64,000 nucleotides of DNA from Petunia secreta. Its lineage: Eukaryota > Streptophyta > Magnoliopsida > Solanales > Solanaceae. The stretch spans positions 10,992,001 to 11,056,000 of the forward strand of contig JARKIP010000053.1 in assembly GCA_029990175.1 (NCBI GenBank), in the 5' to 3' direction. Positions 24,401 through 35,276 of this stretch are shown one piece after another (position 1 is the first letter of the stretch; the number at the start of each line of letters is the position of its first letter). The notes beneath the pieces were generated by a model. It saw nothing but the letters and a program-made list of their open reading frames with translations, was not told where the DNA came from and searched no databases. The translations under genes and the position numbers were made by a program.

Positions 24401-25351
24401 TTAAAAGAATTGGTTGAGGCTATTTCTTAAATAGATTAAAGTTGAAGAGCCCCTTTGAAAAGAAACCAGTCACGCCCTGTTCTGTAGTCGAAGTGAGCAA
24501 AGTTTTTTTTTCCAGTATTTATACAAGCTTTGGCGTAAGTTTGGCCAGATCTGGAACTAGTAGACAAATAGGACATTCAGTGCAATCCACTTTAATGTGC
24601 AAGTTCTTTTAACAAACCGCGGACTCAAGTACAAAACTTTGCAGAAGTAATCTGGCCCAGTTTAGGATTTGACCCTCCCTTTATCCAAATCTATTTTTTT
24701 TAAATTAAAGGTCAATCTTTGAAAATTAAAAGAAAAGGATTATGAATTTATAGAAACAAGTCACATAAACATACTTTACCTCTCTTTTATATCGTTTAAA
24801 ACATATCTTAAGTTGTCTTTAGTATATTTAAAGGGAATGTGGTGTATATATTACAACCTAATAGATGTTTTTAACTTATAGCATTCACAGTAAAAGATGA
24901 AAATTCGAGACAATTGCCGATCCACGCCTCCAATTAACTAAATAATTATTTTCCACATAGAGCTTACTTTAATTCAAGGCTTAACATAATAAGGCAAAAT
25001 ACAACAAAATATTTTAAAAGGTCCTAAAATGTGATAAATAAAGCAACTGTGCCTGGCAAAGGATTCAAGGGTGCCTAACACCTTCCCGAGAATCAACCGA
25101 GGTCCTTACTCGAATCTCAAAATGCAGGCCTTTGACGAGTCAAAAGGTGTTCCGAGGTACCTTTGGTGACTTGGCACACCCTTTGAACTTGTCAAGTGGC
25201 GACTCCGTAAAAAATAATAATTTTGTATCCTTTGAGCACCGTTACTTTCTTAAATGGAAAACCCTTAACCAGTAGCACAAAATCAAATAAAATTCCATAA
25301 GCGCTATTAACCGAGAACCAAGCGGTTTTTTTGAAAAAAAGTGGTGTGACA
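21444..25351 (+). mobile_element. 5' LTR of Ogre/Tat-like element (3908 bp)
   Basis: Starts TGTAATCACCTAATTTTGGC and ends GGTGTGACA, four bases before a primer binding site. Bases 21444 to about 24313 match the right LTR (36348-39207) with scattered substitutions and small indels, for example around 22880-22915. A TATA-like TTTAAAAG at 23643-23650 followed by purine-rich sequence is a plausible promoter. The U5 part ends with the motifs GTGCCTAACACCTTC and GTGGCGACTCC, which are also found in the second Tat-like element's LTR. Confidence 0.85.
25197..25207 (+). other. Second copy of the primer-site core inside U5
   Basis: TGGCGACTCCG is identical to the first 11 bases of the primer binding site at 25356-25371 and lies 159 bp upstream of it, still inside the LTR. 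An equivalent copy occurs in the LTRs of the other Tat-like element. Confidence 0.7.
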
Positions 25352-25355
25352 GCCT

Positions 25356-25371
25356 TGGCGACTCCGCTGGG
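25356..25371 (+). other. Primer binding site, Ogre/Tat type
   Basis: TGGCGACTCCGCTGGG, four bases after the LTR end. The same 16 bases follow the LTR of the element at 49022-63376. It fits an arginine-type tRNA primer as reported for Ogre elements; the exact tRNA could not be checked. Confidence 0.75.
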
Positions 25372-26377
25372 AAAAAAAAGTGAAAAATGAGAACCTCAGG
25401 CTTAATAAATTGTCGCTTTTTGGCTTTTAAATTATTTTGTTGTTATGCTGCGGTGATCATATGAAGAACCTTGAATGTTACTGTTTTGATTTTATTTGAA
25501 TTGTAAATATACACAATTGTCTTCTCTCGTACACCTCTGAGTCTTCTGGAACACTGCACACATGCACGCCAGTTTCGCTTTGTCGGCTGGAATTTTCTGT
25601 CGTGTCTTCGAGCACAAAAATTTAATCCTGTTTTAGGAGGAGGTGCGTTGGGTTAGGCCATTAGACGTTGTCGACCGGTACCCCTAAGGCACTTTCAAAT
25701 GGCTCAATCATTAGATCACGAACCCATTGAGTCACCTAGGGTTTGACACGCTCCAATTTAGGCCGAATTATCTACATATCATTTGATTTAGTGAGGTACG
25801 GTACCCTCAAGTACCGTGCCTGTCCAGGCACACTCCTTCGGTTCGAGTGGGACTTCGGGGCCCAAGCATGCTATGTGTTGCATTTAGAAAGGTGTTATGC
25901 TGACCGTTAGTCGAGGAAAACGGACTTATTTGAAAAAAAAATTAAAAAAAAAAGAGGGTAAAGGAGGTTGTTTTTTTTTAATAGGGGCAATTTCAGATTT
26001 TATTTTTTAAAGAAAATTTTAGTAATTGTTTTATTTTGTCACCCTTTCATTGACAAAATTTTTTGAGTCAATTTCTCACGTCGTTATAATGACCAAGTTC
26101 ATGTAAATTCAATCCGGATTTTTGTGTCACTGTCGTAGCCAATTTTAACTTAAAAAAAAAAAAGAAGAAAAAAAAAGAGAGAGTATCGGCGGGTATATTT
26201 AGTGTCGTTATAATGGCAAATTTTTCAAAAAAAAAAATGAATGAGTTTTTTGTTATTATTATTGTCCGGGCTAGTCAATTGTGTAAATATTTTTGTTGGG
26301 TTTGGCCCGCCCCTTTTCAAATTATTCTATAATTTGTCCTAATTTTTATTTTTATTTTTTAATAAAAAATAGGTGAC
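25372..26377 (+). other. Untranslated leader of the Ogre-like element
   Basis: One kilobase without a sizeable ORF. It contains two adjacent perfect hairpins: ACGGTAC-6 nt-GTACCGT (25798-25817) and GTGCCTG-TC-CAGGCAC (25816-25831). The last 400 bp are T- and A-rich and end TAGGTGACATGG around the ORF1 start. The position suits packaging or dimerisation signals, but that is speculative. Confidence 0.6.
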
Positions 26378-28291
26378 ATGGCTGCATCGTCGTCTAGAGT
26401 AGGGAAGGGAAAATTTCCCGAGAGTTCTACGCCACCAGCCATTAGGATGGTTTATGAGGCACCTCCCGATTTGAGGAACTGGTGGTATAATATGAGCAAT
26501 TCAAACCGGATGAATGTCAATGGTAGGATGGGTGAGATGTCGCATCTTTTGAGACCCGGGTTTCCCCCGCACCGGGAACTAATTAATATCTTGATTCAAC
26601 GTTGGGAGCCGTCTCAAAACACCTTTGTATTCCATGGTTTCGAGATGACCCCCACATTAGAGGAGATTGCAGGATTAATTAAGAAAGAGTTGGGCAAGCA
26701 GTGCATAGTGCCTCGATTTGTACGTAGGGAGAAGTTCCTGACATACATGCATCTGCGCCAGGATACACAGATTGATGTATCGTCAGGATTTATCAGTTTG
26801 GACTATCTTTTTGCTCGTTATGGGAAGGCTGACGGTTACACGACATATCTACCAGAGTTCGACCTCAAATGGGGGCATAAGGAGTGGCTTACATTCATGG
26901 CAAATGCATTTGTTCTCGCTTTCTTAGGTACTATGGTCTTTCTGTCGGGAAATGGACAAATATCTATCCATCTCAGCTGGGTGATGAAATCTTTATTTGG
27001 AGGATTGCGAGATGTCACTATTGTGCCCATGATTCTGGGTAGTATCTACCGTGCTTTGACCCGATGCAAAGAGAGAAAGGACCGATTTTTTGAGGGTTGC
27101 AACCTGATGTTGCAAGTTTGGTTCATCGAGCACCAACTGGGGCGTTCTAACCCTGCACTACTCCCCGATGCGCCCAAATGTCATTTGGGCACCCATCACT
27201 GGCGCATTAGAGATGTTGTCTTACCGGTGAGTGTAGATGATTGGACACAGTATGTATAGGCGCTTACTTCAGAAAGCATCCGGTGGCAGGTTAGCTGGTT
27301 CCCTTCGGGAGAGGTAGTTTATGGTTGTGTCGATTATGATAGCAGGAACCATCCATTTCTTGTACTTTTTGGTCGTAGAGGTACTGAGCCTTATTTCCCT
27401 ACAGGTGTGCTGCGATAGTTGGGGCGTGTTCAGGATGTCCCAAGGGTTGAGGACGTGAGTAGGTACTCCTTCGAGCCTATTACTTTTGAGTTCCCTAAAG
27501 CTAGGCAGTGGTGCGATCTCTGGAAGAATATGAAGAGTATGCCCCGTACCACACAGATCTCGGATCGATACAGGGGCATGGTCACCCCTGAGTATGTTTC
27601 TGGTATGGTCGGCAACATGTTTTTTATAGCTCTGCCTACAAAGCCAATCAAAGGATCCTATGATGAGGAGTGCAAGATAGAGGTGAGGATGGCGATGCAT
27701 AGAGTAGATGTTGAGAAGGAGTACTCGGCTTTGGTCCACCGTCTTCACGCGGAGAGGGATGCCGCTCGAGCCACCCAGTTTGAGAGTGAGGGTTTGGCAC
27801 ATCAGCACCTAGATACAGTCAGACGACTCTGTGAATTGCACTCTGAGGCATTGGCAGCGAGGGATGACGATAGGGCAGCGTTAGCTGAGAGCAGGAGAAG
27901 GGAGGATTATCATCGTCTGGATGCCATGGATGCTCGGGCTCAACTTGACAGGGCATTGGAGCAGGGAGAGCAGCTCAGAGGTCAAGCACATGACCGACTT
28001 GAGGATATACAGGCTGCAGGATAGACTATCAGTGTAGCTTATCGGCAGGCTTATGACTCTGCTATGCATGTTGCACAGGCTATCGGTGACTGTAGGAGAC
28101 TGCCCGCGGAGGACCTTCTTCCACATGTGCTTCCCTTCGTCACCAGAGTTGCGGCAGATCTGGATGGATTGCGTCGCACCTTAGTGGAAGGTCCACCAGT
28201 AGATCCCGAGGAGCCACCAGAGGAGGATCTTGACGAGCCATTTGAGTCAGATCCAGAGGAGTCAGATGAGGCAGAGCCCGAGATGCCTTAG
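26378..28291 (+). pseudogene. ORF1 of the Ogre-like element (plant-mobile-domain-like, coiled coil), three TAG stops
   Basis: A single reading frame of 637 codons runs from ATG 26378 to TAG 28289-28291, broken by TAG at codons 294 (27257), 347 (27416) and 549 (28022). The N-terminal half has DLRNWWYNMSNSNRMNV, then RWEPSQNTFVFHGFEMTPTL and EEIAGLI. This resembles the plant mobile domain (aminotransferase-like) found in transposons and in the extra ORF1 of Ogre elements. Codons 430-560 are rich in Glu, Arg, Ala, Asp and Leu and look like a coiled coil (HRLHAERDAARATQFESEGL). The C-terminus is acidic (DPEEPPEEDLDEPFESDPEE). An extra ORF upstream of gag is an Ogre hallmark; its function is unknown. 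No frameshift separates the pieces, so only the nonsense changes disable it. Confidence 0.75.
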
Positions 28292-28902
28292 CAGATATAT
28301 ATGGGCCGAGATAATGCAGCTAATTGCCTTTTATCATTTACTTAGCATCTTGGACATGTTGTAGCTTTTCATTATGTATTTCTATTTCGAACATTTGTCT
28401 AGTTTGTTTGTTTGTTTTAATTTTTAGGAATACTACTATTGCCCCCATGTTGTCGAAGGGCCGGTTAATGTAGTATTGTACTATTTCGGCATTTATGAAA
28501 GAGAAATCAGAAAATCCAAAATTGTGTCTCTTTATTTTCTTTAATGCATTTTTCAATCTGATTTTTGGACCCCTCTTACATTTGAAAAAATGAAAAAAAA
28601 AATGAATGAAAAAAGAGAGAGAGAGAGAGAGAGAAAAAAAAAAAAAAAAGAAGAGGAAAAATGGAAGAACAAAAAAGAAAAGAGAGAAGAAGGAAAAGAA
28701 AATAAGGATCCTCTTTGTCTTGATTCGGGATGAGGCATAACAACCTTAGGCTTGTAGGCACACTTTGCTCATAAAATATGGTGTTTCCTAACCTGCTTTG
28801 CTAGCAGACAAGACTAGATTGCCAGTGATTTGGTGCAGCACTCTGGCATTACCCCACTCTTACACAACTAACTGAAAGGGACTTGAAATTCCACTTAGTA
28901 AC
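28292..28902 (+). other. ORF1-gag spacer with A/GA-rich low-complexity tract
   Basis: Non-coding spacer. Bases about 28585-28705 are a purine tract of (GA)n and poly-A with short interruptions, which opens long Phe/Leu/Ser ORFs on the minus strand that are not genes. No promoter or splice signal was recognised with confidence. Confidence 0.6.
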
Positions 28903-31160
28903 ATGGCCACTGAAGGAGACAAATTTAAAGCCGGTTCCGAAGAAAATGATAGGACGACATAATAGACCCTGACTCTGAAGCAATTCCTGGTAGACATGCA
29001 TCATGCGATAACCACGGGACGGGAACCTCCTCCCATGCCAAACCTCCTAGATAGGCTTGTGCCAACAGATAGCCAGCGAGCACCAGGCACATCTACGGCG
29101 GTCGAGGATCCGACCTATCCCCCTGGTTTTGGCACTAGCCATGGTCCAACAAAAGAAGCTGAAGTGTGGCCACATGCGCCGCCCCCACCTCAAGGGCAGT
29201 ATGGACAACATCCACCACAGGGGCAGTATGGTCCACCCCACCACAGGGATAGTATGGCCCACCTCTCCTACAGGTTCCAATTTTTCGAGGCCCAGCTAGG
29301 CCTGCTATGGCCAGGTCCAACAGCGAACCCCATCTCCAGGCTGGGGATCATCATTATGATCAGCACCATGAACCCAATTTCCCACACAGTGACTCATATG
29401 ATCAGGGGTTCCATCGCGAGTCTCAAGTTGAGGTTGATCGATCAGGAAAGCTGGATGAGAGCGAGGTTCTGCGAAAAGTGAGAGGCCTAGAACAAGAAGT
29501 AAGGACCATTCAGGGATATGGAGATCATACCAACACTTCTTTCAAGGATCTTTGCCCCTCCCCTGAATTGAAATTGTCAGATGGGTTCATAGTGCCAAAG
29601 TTCGATCTATACACCGGGCAAGGATATCCAAGAGTTCATATGAAGACCTATTGCAACAAAATGAGGGGTCAAGAAAGACAAGTTGTTGATAGCATACTTT
29701 TCTGAAAGCTTGGGGGGCGCAGCTGCCGAATGGTTCATGAGGCAAGATGTAACTAAATAGTTGGCATTAGATGACATGGCGCAGGCATTCTATGACCAGT
29801 ACAAGTACCATATTGAAGTTTTGCCAGATCGATCCTCTCTGGATGCGATAAAAAAGAAGCCAAGTGAAAGCTTTAGAGAGTACGCCCTCAGATGGCGTGA
29901 GCAGGCCGCTCGAGTAAGCCCTGCAATACCTGACGATGGCATGGTCCGTTTGTTCTTTGAGGCGCAAGATGAGGCGTTCTATGGTCCATTGATCGCCGCC
30001 TTTGGGAAACCGTTTAGTGAAGTCGTCAAGATGGGAGAAATGATTGAGAGAGGAGTCAAAGCTGGCAAGATTGTGAGCCAGACTGCACTGAAGGCGACCA
30101 CACAGGCTGTGCAGACTGGGGCAGCAGGGTTTGGTAAGAAGAAGAAAGAAGATGTGGCCATGGTAAGGTCGGGTCAACGAAGGTGGAACGAGGAGCGATA
30201 CAGTCAACCTAATTCATACCAAGCTCCACAAACACCCCCTTCACAACGCTACTACCCACCACAGAATGTGCAATACTCCATACCTCCACCCCAATACTCT
30301 GTACACGCTGCGCAGCCATATGCCCAACATCTTATCCGCAATGGCGCGTACCAGCCCTACAGCCTACATATCCCATTCCCCAAGCTCCACATAATCATTA
30401 TCAAGCACCACCTAACCCTACCTACCGACCAAGAGGTCCTGCAGGCTTTCGACCAAGAGCTGAATTCAAGAAGGCTAGAGAAGAGAAAAAGAGAGAATTC
30501 ACACCAATTGGAGAATCTTACACCAGTATCTTTGAGAAATTGCAAGCCTTGAACATGCTAAAGCCAATTCAAGGAAACATGAATCCTATTTGGGAAGTGG
30601 ACTACTCTCGACATTGTGATTACCACTCAGGCGCACCAGGGCATGATACGGAAAATTGCTATTATCTCAAGAGAGTGATGCAAGATCTGATTGACAACAA
30701 CCAAATTGTGATTAAAGATGCAGAAATGCCGAACATTAATCGCAATCCTTTGCCAGTCCACGATGTACACATGGTGGGTATATGCGAAGGGGGATTTGAA
30801 GATGAATCTGCAAGGCCAATAGTGTCAGTCGATGCCATAACCATTGGGGTGGAAAAGATGCATATCACTTCAAAGACAAGTTCTGTTGTAGTGTCTGGGA
30901 TAACAAAGCCATCTATCCAGCCAAACAAGCCAGTGTTGATGTTAAAACGGGCCGTTGAGAAAAAAGAAGAGGCGATTGAGAAACCAAAGTTGGTGATCCA
31001 AAAAACCAACAGAAATGAAAGGGAATCAGACCATGTTACCAAACCAAAGTTGGTTATCAAAAGGGCGCCCCGTGAAAAAGATCGGAACAAGCTGTGTGAG
31101 CCCATTGTCATAAAGAGCGCACCTCAAATTCCCATGAAAAATACAAATGCAGTCCCATGA
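28903..31160 (+). pseudogene. Gag of the Ogre-like element, frameshifted
   Basis: The likely start is ATG 28903 (MATEGDKFKAGSEEN), followed after 19 codons by adjacent TAA and TAG (28960-28965). The frame then resumes through MHHAITTGREPPPMPNLLDR. A Pro/Gln-rich region follows, then the capsid-type segment LSDGFIVPKFDLYTG and the YCNKM region, REYALRWREQAARVSP, and a zinc finger of the form CDYHSGAPGHDTENC near 30620. Frame changes occur near 29255-29300, 29670-29690 and 30360. A TAG at 29758 replaces what is usually Trp. At 31131-31169 a 23-bp tandem duplication shifts the frame again before protease. The domain order is that of Tat-lineage Gag. No functional protein is possible. Confidence 0.85.
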
Positions 31161-32509
31161 AAAATACAACACAAGTGGGCGGTCTAACTCGTTCTGGGCG
31201 GTGCTTTACCCCGGAAGAGTTAAGAAAAGCAAAGCAAGCTAGAGAAAATTAGAGTCCCATCAAGGAACCTGTCACGGAGAAAGAGGCGGAAGAGTTTCTG
31301 AAGAAGATGAAAGTGCTAGATTACTCTATTGTGGAGCAGCTGAGGATAGACCCTGCTCAAATTTCTTTGTTGTCCCTGCTAATGCATTCTGAGGCGCACT
31401 GTCATGCTTTGTTGAAAATCCTGAATGAAGCTCATGTATCTGAAAAAATGACTGTTGGAAATTTGGAGGCAATCGCTGGTCGTATCTTTGAAGTAAACAG
31501 GATCACCTTTATTGACGAGGAACTCCCAATGGAAGGCACTGGTCACAACAAAGCACTACATCTAACTGTCAAGGTCGACAATTCTTATGTCACTAGGGTA
31601 CTGGTTGATGGTGGGTCCGGTCTGAACATCTGTCCATTGTCTACTTTGAAAAGATTGAAAATCAACGTGGACAGAATTCGAACCAACACTATGAGTATCC
31701 GTGCTTTTGATGGAGAAAAAAGACAGTCAATTGGTGAGATCGAGCTGACATTGACAATTGGGCCTGTGGACTTTGCTATTAATTTCCAAGTCCTCGATAT
31801 GGATTCGTCTTACAATCTACTATTGGGAAGGCCCTGGATGCATATGGCGGGCGCAATACCATCGACTTTACACCAGACTATCAAGTTTGAATGGGATCGT
31901 GAGATGATCATGGTACACGGAGAGGGAGATTTGTCAATCTACAAGGATCCGTCCATTCCAGTTATTGAGGTCACCAATAATAGCCCAACACTGATGTACC
32001 AAGCCTTTGAAGCAGTCCATATAGATGAGGTCCCTGAAGGCAAGCCTTTGCCCCAAGCAAGATTGTTAGAAGCAGCAATTATGATGGCTACGGAAATGTT
32101 GAAGCATGGTTTCACACCCGGGAAAGGTCTCGGAGCATCACTACAAGGAATGTCACATCCAATTAGTCCACTTGGCATTCGAGGTACCTGGGGTCTGGGA
32201 TACAAGCCTACAGCTACAGATAGAGCAAGAGCTAGGAAAATGAAGAAACAAGAATGGTCTCTAGAGAAGCCTGTCCCTTGCCTCGCCCAATCTTTCACGA
32301 GGTCCGACCGGGGAAAGTCTATTTCCAAAAATGCTGAGGAGACTGAAGAACAGAAGAAGCTACTGTTAGACCTAAGACACGTCTTTGGCATCAACATGGT
32401 GCAAACTGGCGAAGGACCTAGCAATGCACAAATCCAGGACATTGGCCCTGATGTGAAGCTGAACAACTGGGAATCCATGCCTCTCCCCACTATGAGGGGC
32501 TATTGGTAG
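31154..32509 (+). pseudogene. Protease and G-patch region of the Ogre-like element
   Basis: One frame leads from TRSGRCFTPEELRKAK through a TAG at 31250 into 400 open codons (31307-32509). An aspartic protease domain has VTRVLVDGGSGLNICPLS (the D-G-G-S form of the active site used by Tat elements) and LLLGRPWMH. After it comes HGFTPGKGLGASLQGMSHPI with a later GLGYKP, a G-patch-like segment, which in retroelements may bind RNA. The frame stops at TAG 32507-32509, one codon after the predicted splice junction. The single TAG upstream would disable a gag-pro polyprotein, but the protease domain itself looks intact. Confidence 0.85.
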
Positions 32510-32695
32510 CAAGTTTTTGTTATCCTTTCTGTATACTTGGTTATCCTAAGGGTTTTAATCCAAGTATATTTATTTTGCTCGTTATGATGTCAAACCCTTT
32601 TGTCTTTCAAATTCAATGAAAAGCAAGACCAGTTTCTTGTCTCTATATCTTGTCTCTTTATTTTTCTAATTTTTATTTCCTATTTCTTTCTGTAG
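32506..32695 (+). other. Predicted 190-bp Ogre-type intron between gag-pro and pol
   Basis: The donor is TTG|GTAGCA and the acceptor TTTCTTTCTGTAG|CTATG, with a long pyrimidine-rich stretch and a CTAAT branch-like site about 26 bases before the AG. Removing 32506-32695 joins frame 2 of gag-pro to frame 0 of pol through one split codon (TG+C), with no stop, and gives an open path into the RT ORF. The gag-pro stop TAG overlaps the donor itself. A small intron at this point is a described peculiarity of Ogre elements. Confidence 0.75.
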
Positions 32696-34019
32696 CTATG
32701 TTTCTGATGGCCTTAATAACATGACATGCATGCTGAAATCACACACTGATCTAAACACACAGTTTAACTTTGTCTCAATGAATCAACCAAAAATTGAGGA
32801 AGTGTATGATGGGGGGTGGGATGATTATGAAGTGGCAATTGAGGAGGTAGATGACATGGAAGGGAGTGATAATGAAGAAGGTTTTGAGGAAGGATATGTT
32901 GAAGAGGGGGCCGAGAGTGAAATAAATGGAGAGTTAGAACAATTTGAAAATAAGCCCAAGCCCAATCTAGATGACACAGGAAATATAAATTTGGGAAGTC
33001 CCGATGATGTTAGGGAAACCAAGATAAGCATGCACGCTCTACCGAAAGTGAAAAATGACATAGTCCAAGTTTTGTTTGACTATAGAGACATGTTTGCTTG
33101 GTCATATAATGACATGCCTGGTTTGAGCACAGATTTGGTGGTTCACAAGTTACCGATCAATCCTGGTTTTCCTCCAGTCAAACAACTTCAGAGAAAATTT
33201 AAGACAGATGTGAGCGAGAAGATCCATGATGAAATTATGAAGCAACTATCAGCAAAGGTGATTCAATCGCTTCGATATTCCACATGGTTGGCCAATGTCG
33301 TGCCAGTACCCAAGAAAGATGGAAAGACGAGAATTTGTGTTGACTATCGAGATTTGAACAAGGCCAGTCCCAAGGATAATTTCCCTTTGCCTAATATTCA
33401 CATTCTCATAGACAATTGTGCCAAACACGATATTCAGTCTTTCGTGGATTGCTATGCCGGATACCACCAGATCGTGATGGATGAAGACGATGCAGAAAAG
33501 ACGGCGTTCACCACACCTTGGGGTACATTTTGTTACAGGGTCATGCCGTTTGGATTAAAGAATGCTGGGGCAACACACATGAGAGACATGACAACCGTTT
33601 TCCATGACATGATACACAAAGAAATTGAGGTATATATGGATAATGTGATAATCAAATCGAGAACAGCAGAGGATCATGTTAAAGACCTCAGGAAATTCTT
33701 TGAAAGACTCAGAAGATACAATTTAAAGTTGAACCCAGCTAAATGTGCATTCGGCGTTCCTGCTGGAAAGTTGTTGGGTTTCATTGTCAGCAGATGGGGC
33801 ATTGAGTTAGACCCTACAAAGATCAAAGCTATACAAGAGTTGCCTCCGCCAAAGAAAAAGAAAGAAGTCATGAGTTTCCTCGGAAGATTGAACTACATCA
33901 GTAGGTTCATCGCTCAACTCACTACAACTTGTGAGCCAATCTTCAAGCTGCTAAAGAAAGATGCTGCAGTCAAGTGGACTAAGGAATGCCAATCGGCTTT
34001 TGACCAAATCAAGCAATAA
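32696..34019 (+). pseudogene. Reverse transcriptase of the Ogre-like element
   Basis: After an acidic linker (about 32780-33000), the RT starts near KLPINPGFPPVKQLQRKFKT. Clear RT blocks follow: VPVPKKDGKTRICVDYRDLN, FPLPNIHILIDNC, DCYAGYHQIVMDE, TAFTTPWGTFCYRVMPFGLK and LLGFIVS. The catalytic box is YMDN (33633-33644) where active elements have Y-x-D-D, so one metal-binding aspartate is lost by a GAT to AAT change. The frame is closed by TAA at 34017-34019, but the same frame continues directly into RNase H, so this is a point nonsense, not an ORF boundary. Confidence 0.9.
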
Positions 34020-35276
34020 TTGTCAAATCCACCTGTGTTGGTCCCACCGGAGCCAGGCCGACCTTTGTTCCTCTATCTGTCGGTGATGGATAATTCATTT
34101 GGATGTGTACTGGGGCAGCATGATGCCACAGGCAAGAAAGAGCAAGCCATCTACTACATGACCAAGAAGTTCACGGATTATGAGGTCAAGTACACTTTGT
34201 TGGAAAGAACGTGTTGTGCCCTCACTTGGGTAGCACAAAAGTTGAGGCATTATTTGTTGTCATACACTACTTATCTCATATCCCGGATGGACCCACTGAA
34301 GTACATTTTCCAAAAGCCGATGCCAACAGGAAGGCTCGCCAAATGGCAAATGTTACTCACAGAGTTTGACATAGTCTATGTCACCCGGACTGCAATGAAA
34401 GCCCAGGCTTTGGCCGATCATTTGACCGAGAATCCAGTGGATGATGAGTATGAACCTCTCAAGACATACTTTCCTGATGAAGAGGTTGGCACAATTGAAG
34501 AGTTGACTTCAGAAGATGATCATTATTGGAAGCTCTATTTTGATGGGGCCTCTAACTCCAAAGGTGATGGTATCGGGGCTGTTCTCATATCTCCAACAGG
34601 TCATTATTATCTGGCAGCAGCACAAATTCATTTCTGGTGTACCAATAACATGGCAGAATACGAAGCTTGCATCATGGGTCTACGCATGGCAATAGACATG
34701 GACATCAAAGAACTACTAGTGCTCGGAGATTCCGACCTACTAGTACATCAAATCAAGGGTGAATGGGAAACTCGAGATGTAAAACTCATCATGTATAAGC
34801 AGTATCTGGAAGATCTTTGCCAAAGATTTGATTCTATTGATTTTAGGCACATCCCAAGAATGCACAATGAGTTGGCTGATGCTTTGGCTACATTAGCATC
34901 AATGCTTAGTCATCCTGACCAAACTCACATTGACCCGCTTGAGATTCAAGTCCGGGACCAGCACGCCTACTGCAACATGGTTGAAGAAGAACTTGATAGT
35001 GAGACATGGTACCTGGACATCAAAAACTACATCAAGAATAGAGAGTACCCGGCACAAGCTGAGAGCAATCAGAAAAGAACCCTTCGTTGTCTTGCAAATG
35101 GTTTCTTTCTGAGCGGAGGGGTACTGTACAAGAGAACCCCATATCTGGGACTGTTGAGATATGTGGATGCACAAGAAGCCTCGAGAATTCTTAACGAGGT
35201 ACATTCAGGAATTTGTGGGCCACACATGAATGGCTATGTGCTAGCTAAGAATATCTTAAGAGCAGGTTATTTCTAG
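34020..35276 (+). pseudogene. Dual RNase H region and start of integrase, Ogre-like element
   Basis: Two RNase H modules lie in tandem, the hallmark of the Tat lineage. The first spans about 34040-34440 (FLYLSVMDNSFGCVLGQHD, KKFTDYEVKYTLLERTCCAL, ALADHL). The second, additional RNase H spans about 34525-34910 (WKLYFDGASNSKGDGIGAVL, NNMAEYEACIMGL, LGDSDLLVHQIKGEW, ADALATLASM) and keeps its D-E-D-D residues. It is followed by the integrase HHCC start (NEVHSGICGPHMNG). TAG at 35274-35276 sits where Trp normally follows AGYF. The frame is the same as RT before it and integrase core after it. Confidence 0.9.

Noticed and set aside
26378..28291. Programmed readthrough of the three TAG codons in ORF1
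   Set aside because: Possible in principle, since all are amber and in frame. The same element has TAGs at conserved Trp sites in gag, RNase H and integrase, frameshifts and a changed RT motif, so decay is the simpler reading.
28553..28761. Two overlapping minus-strand ORFs rich in Phe, Ser and Leu
   Set aside because: Translations of the A/GA low-complexity tract between ORF1 and gag.
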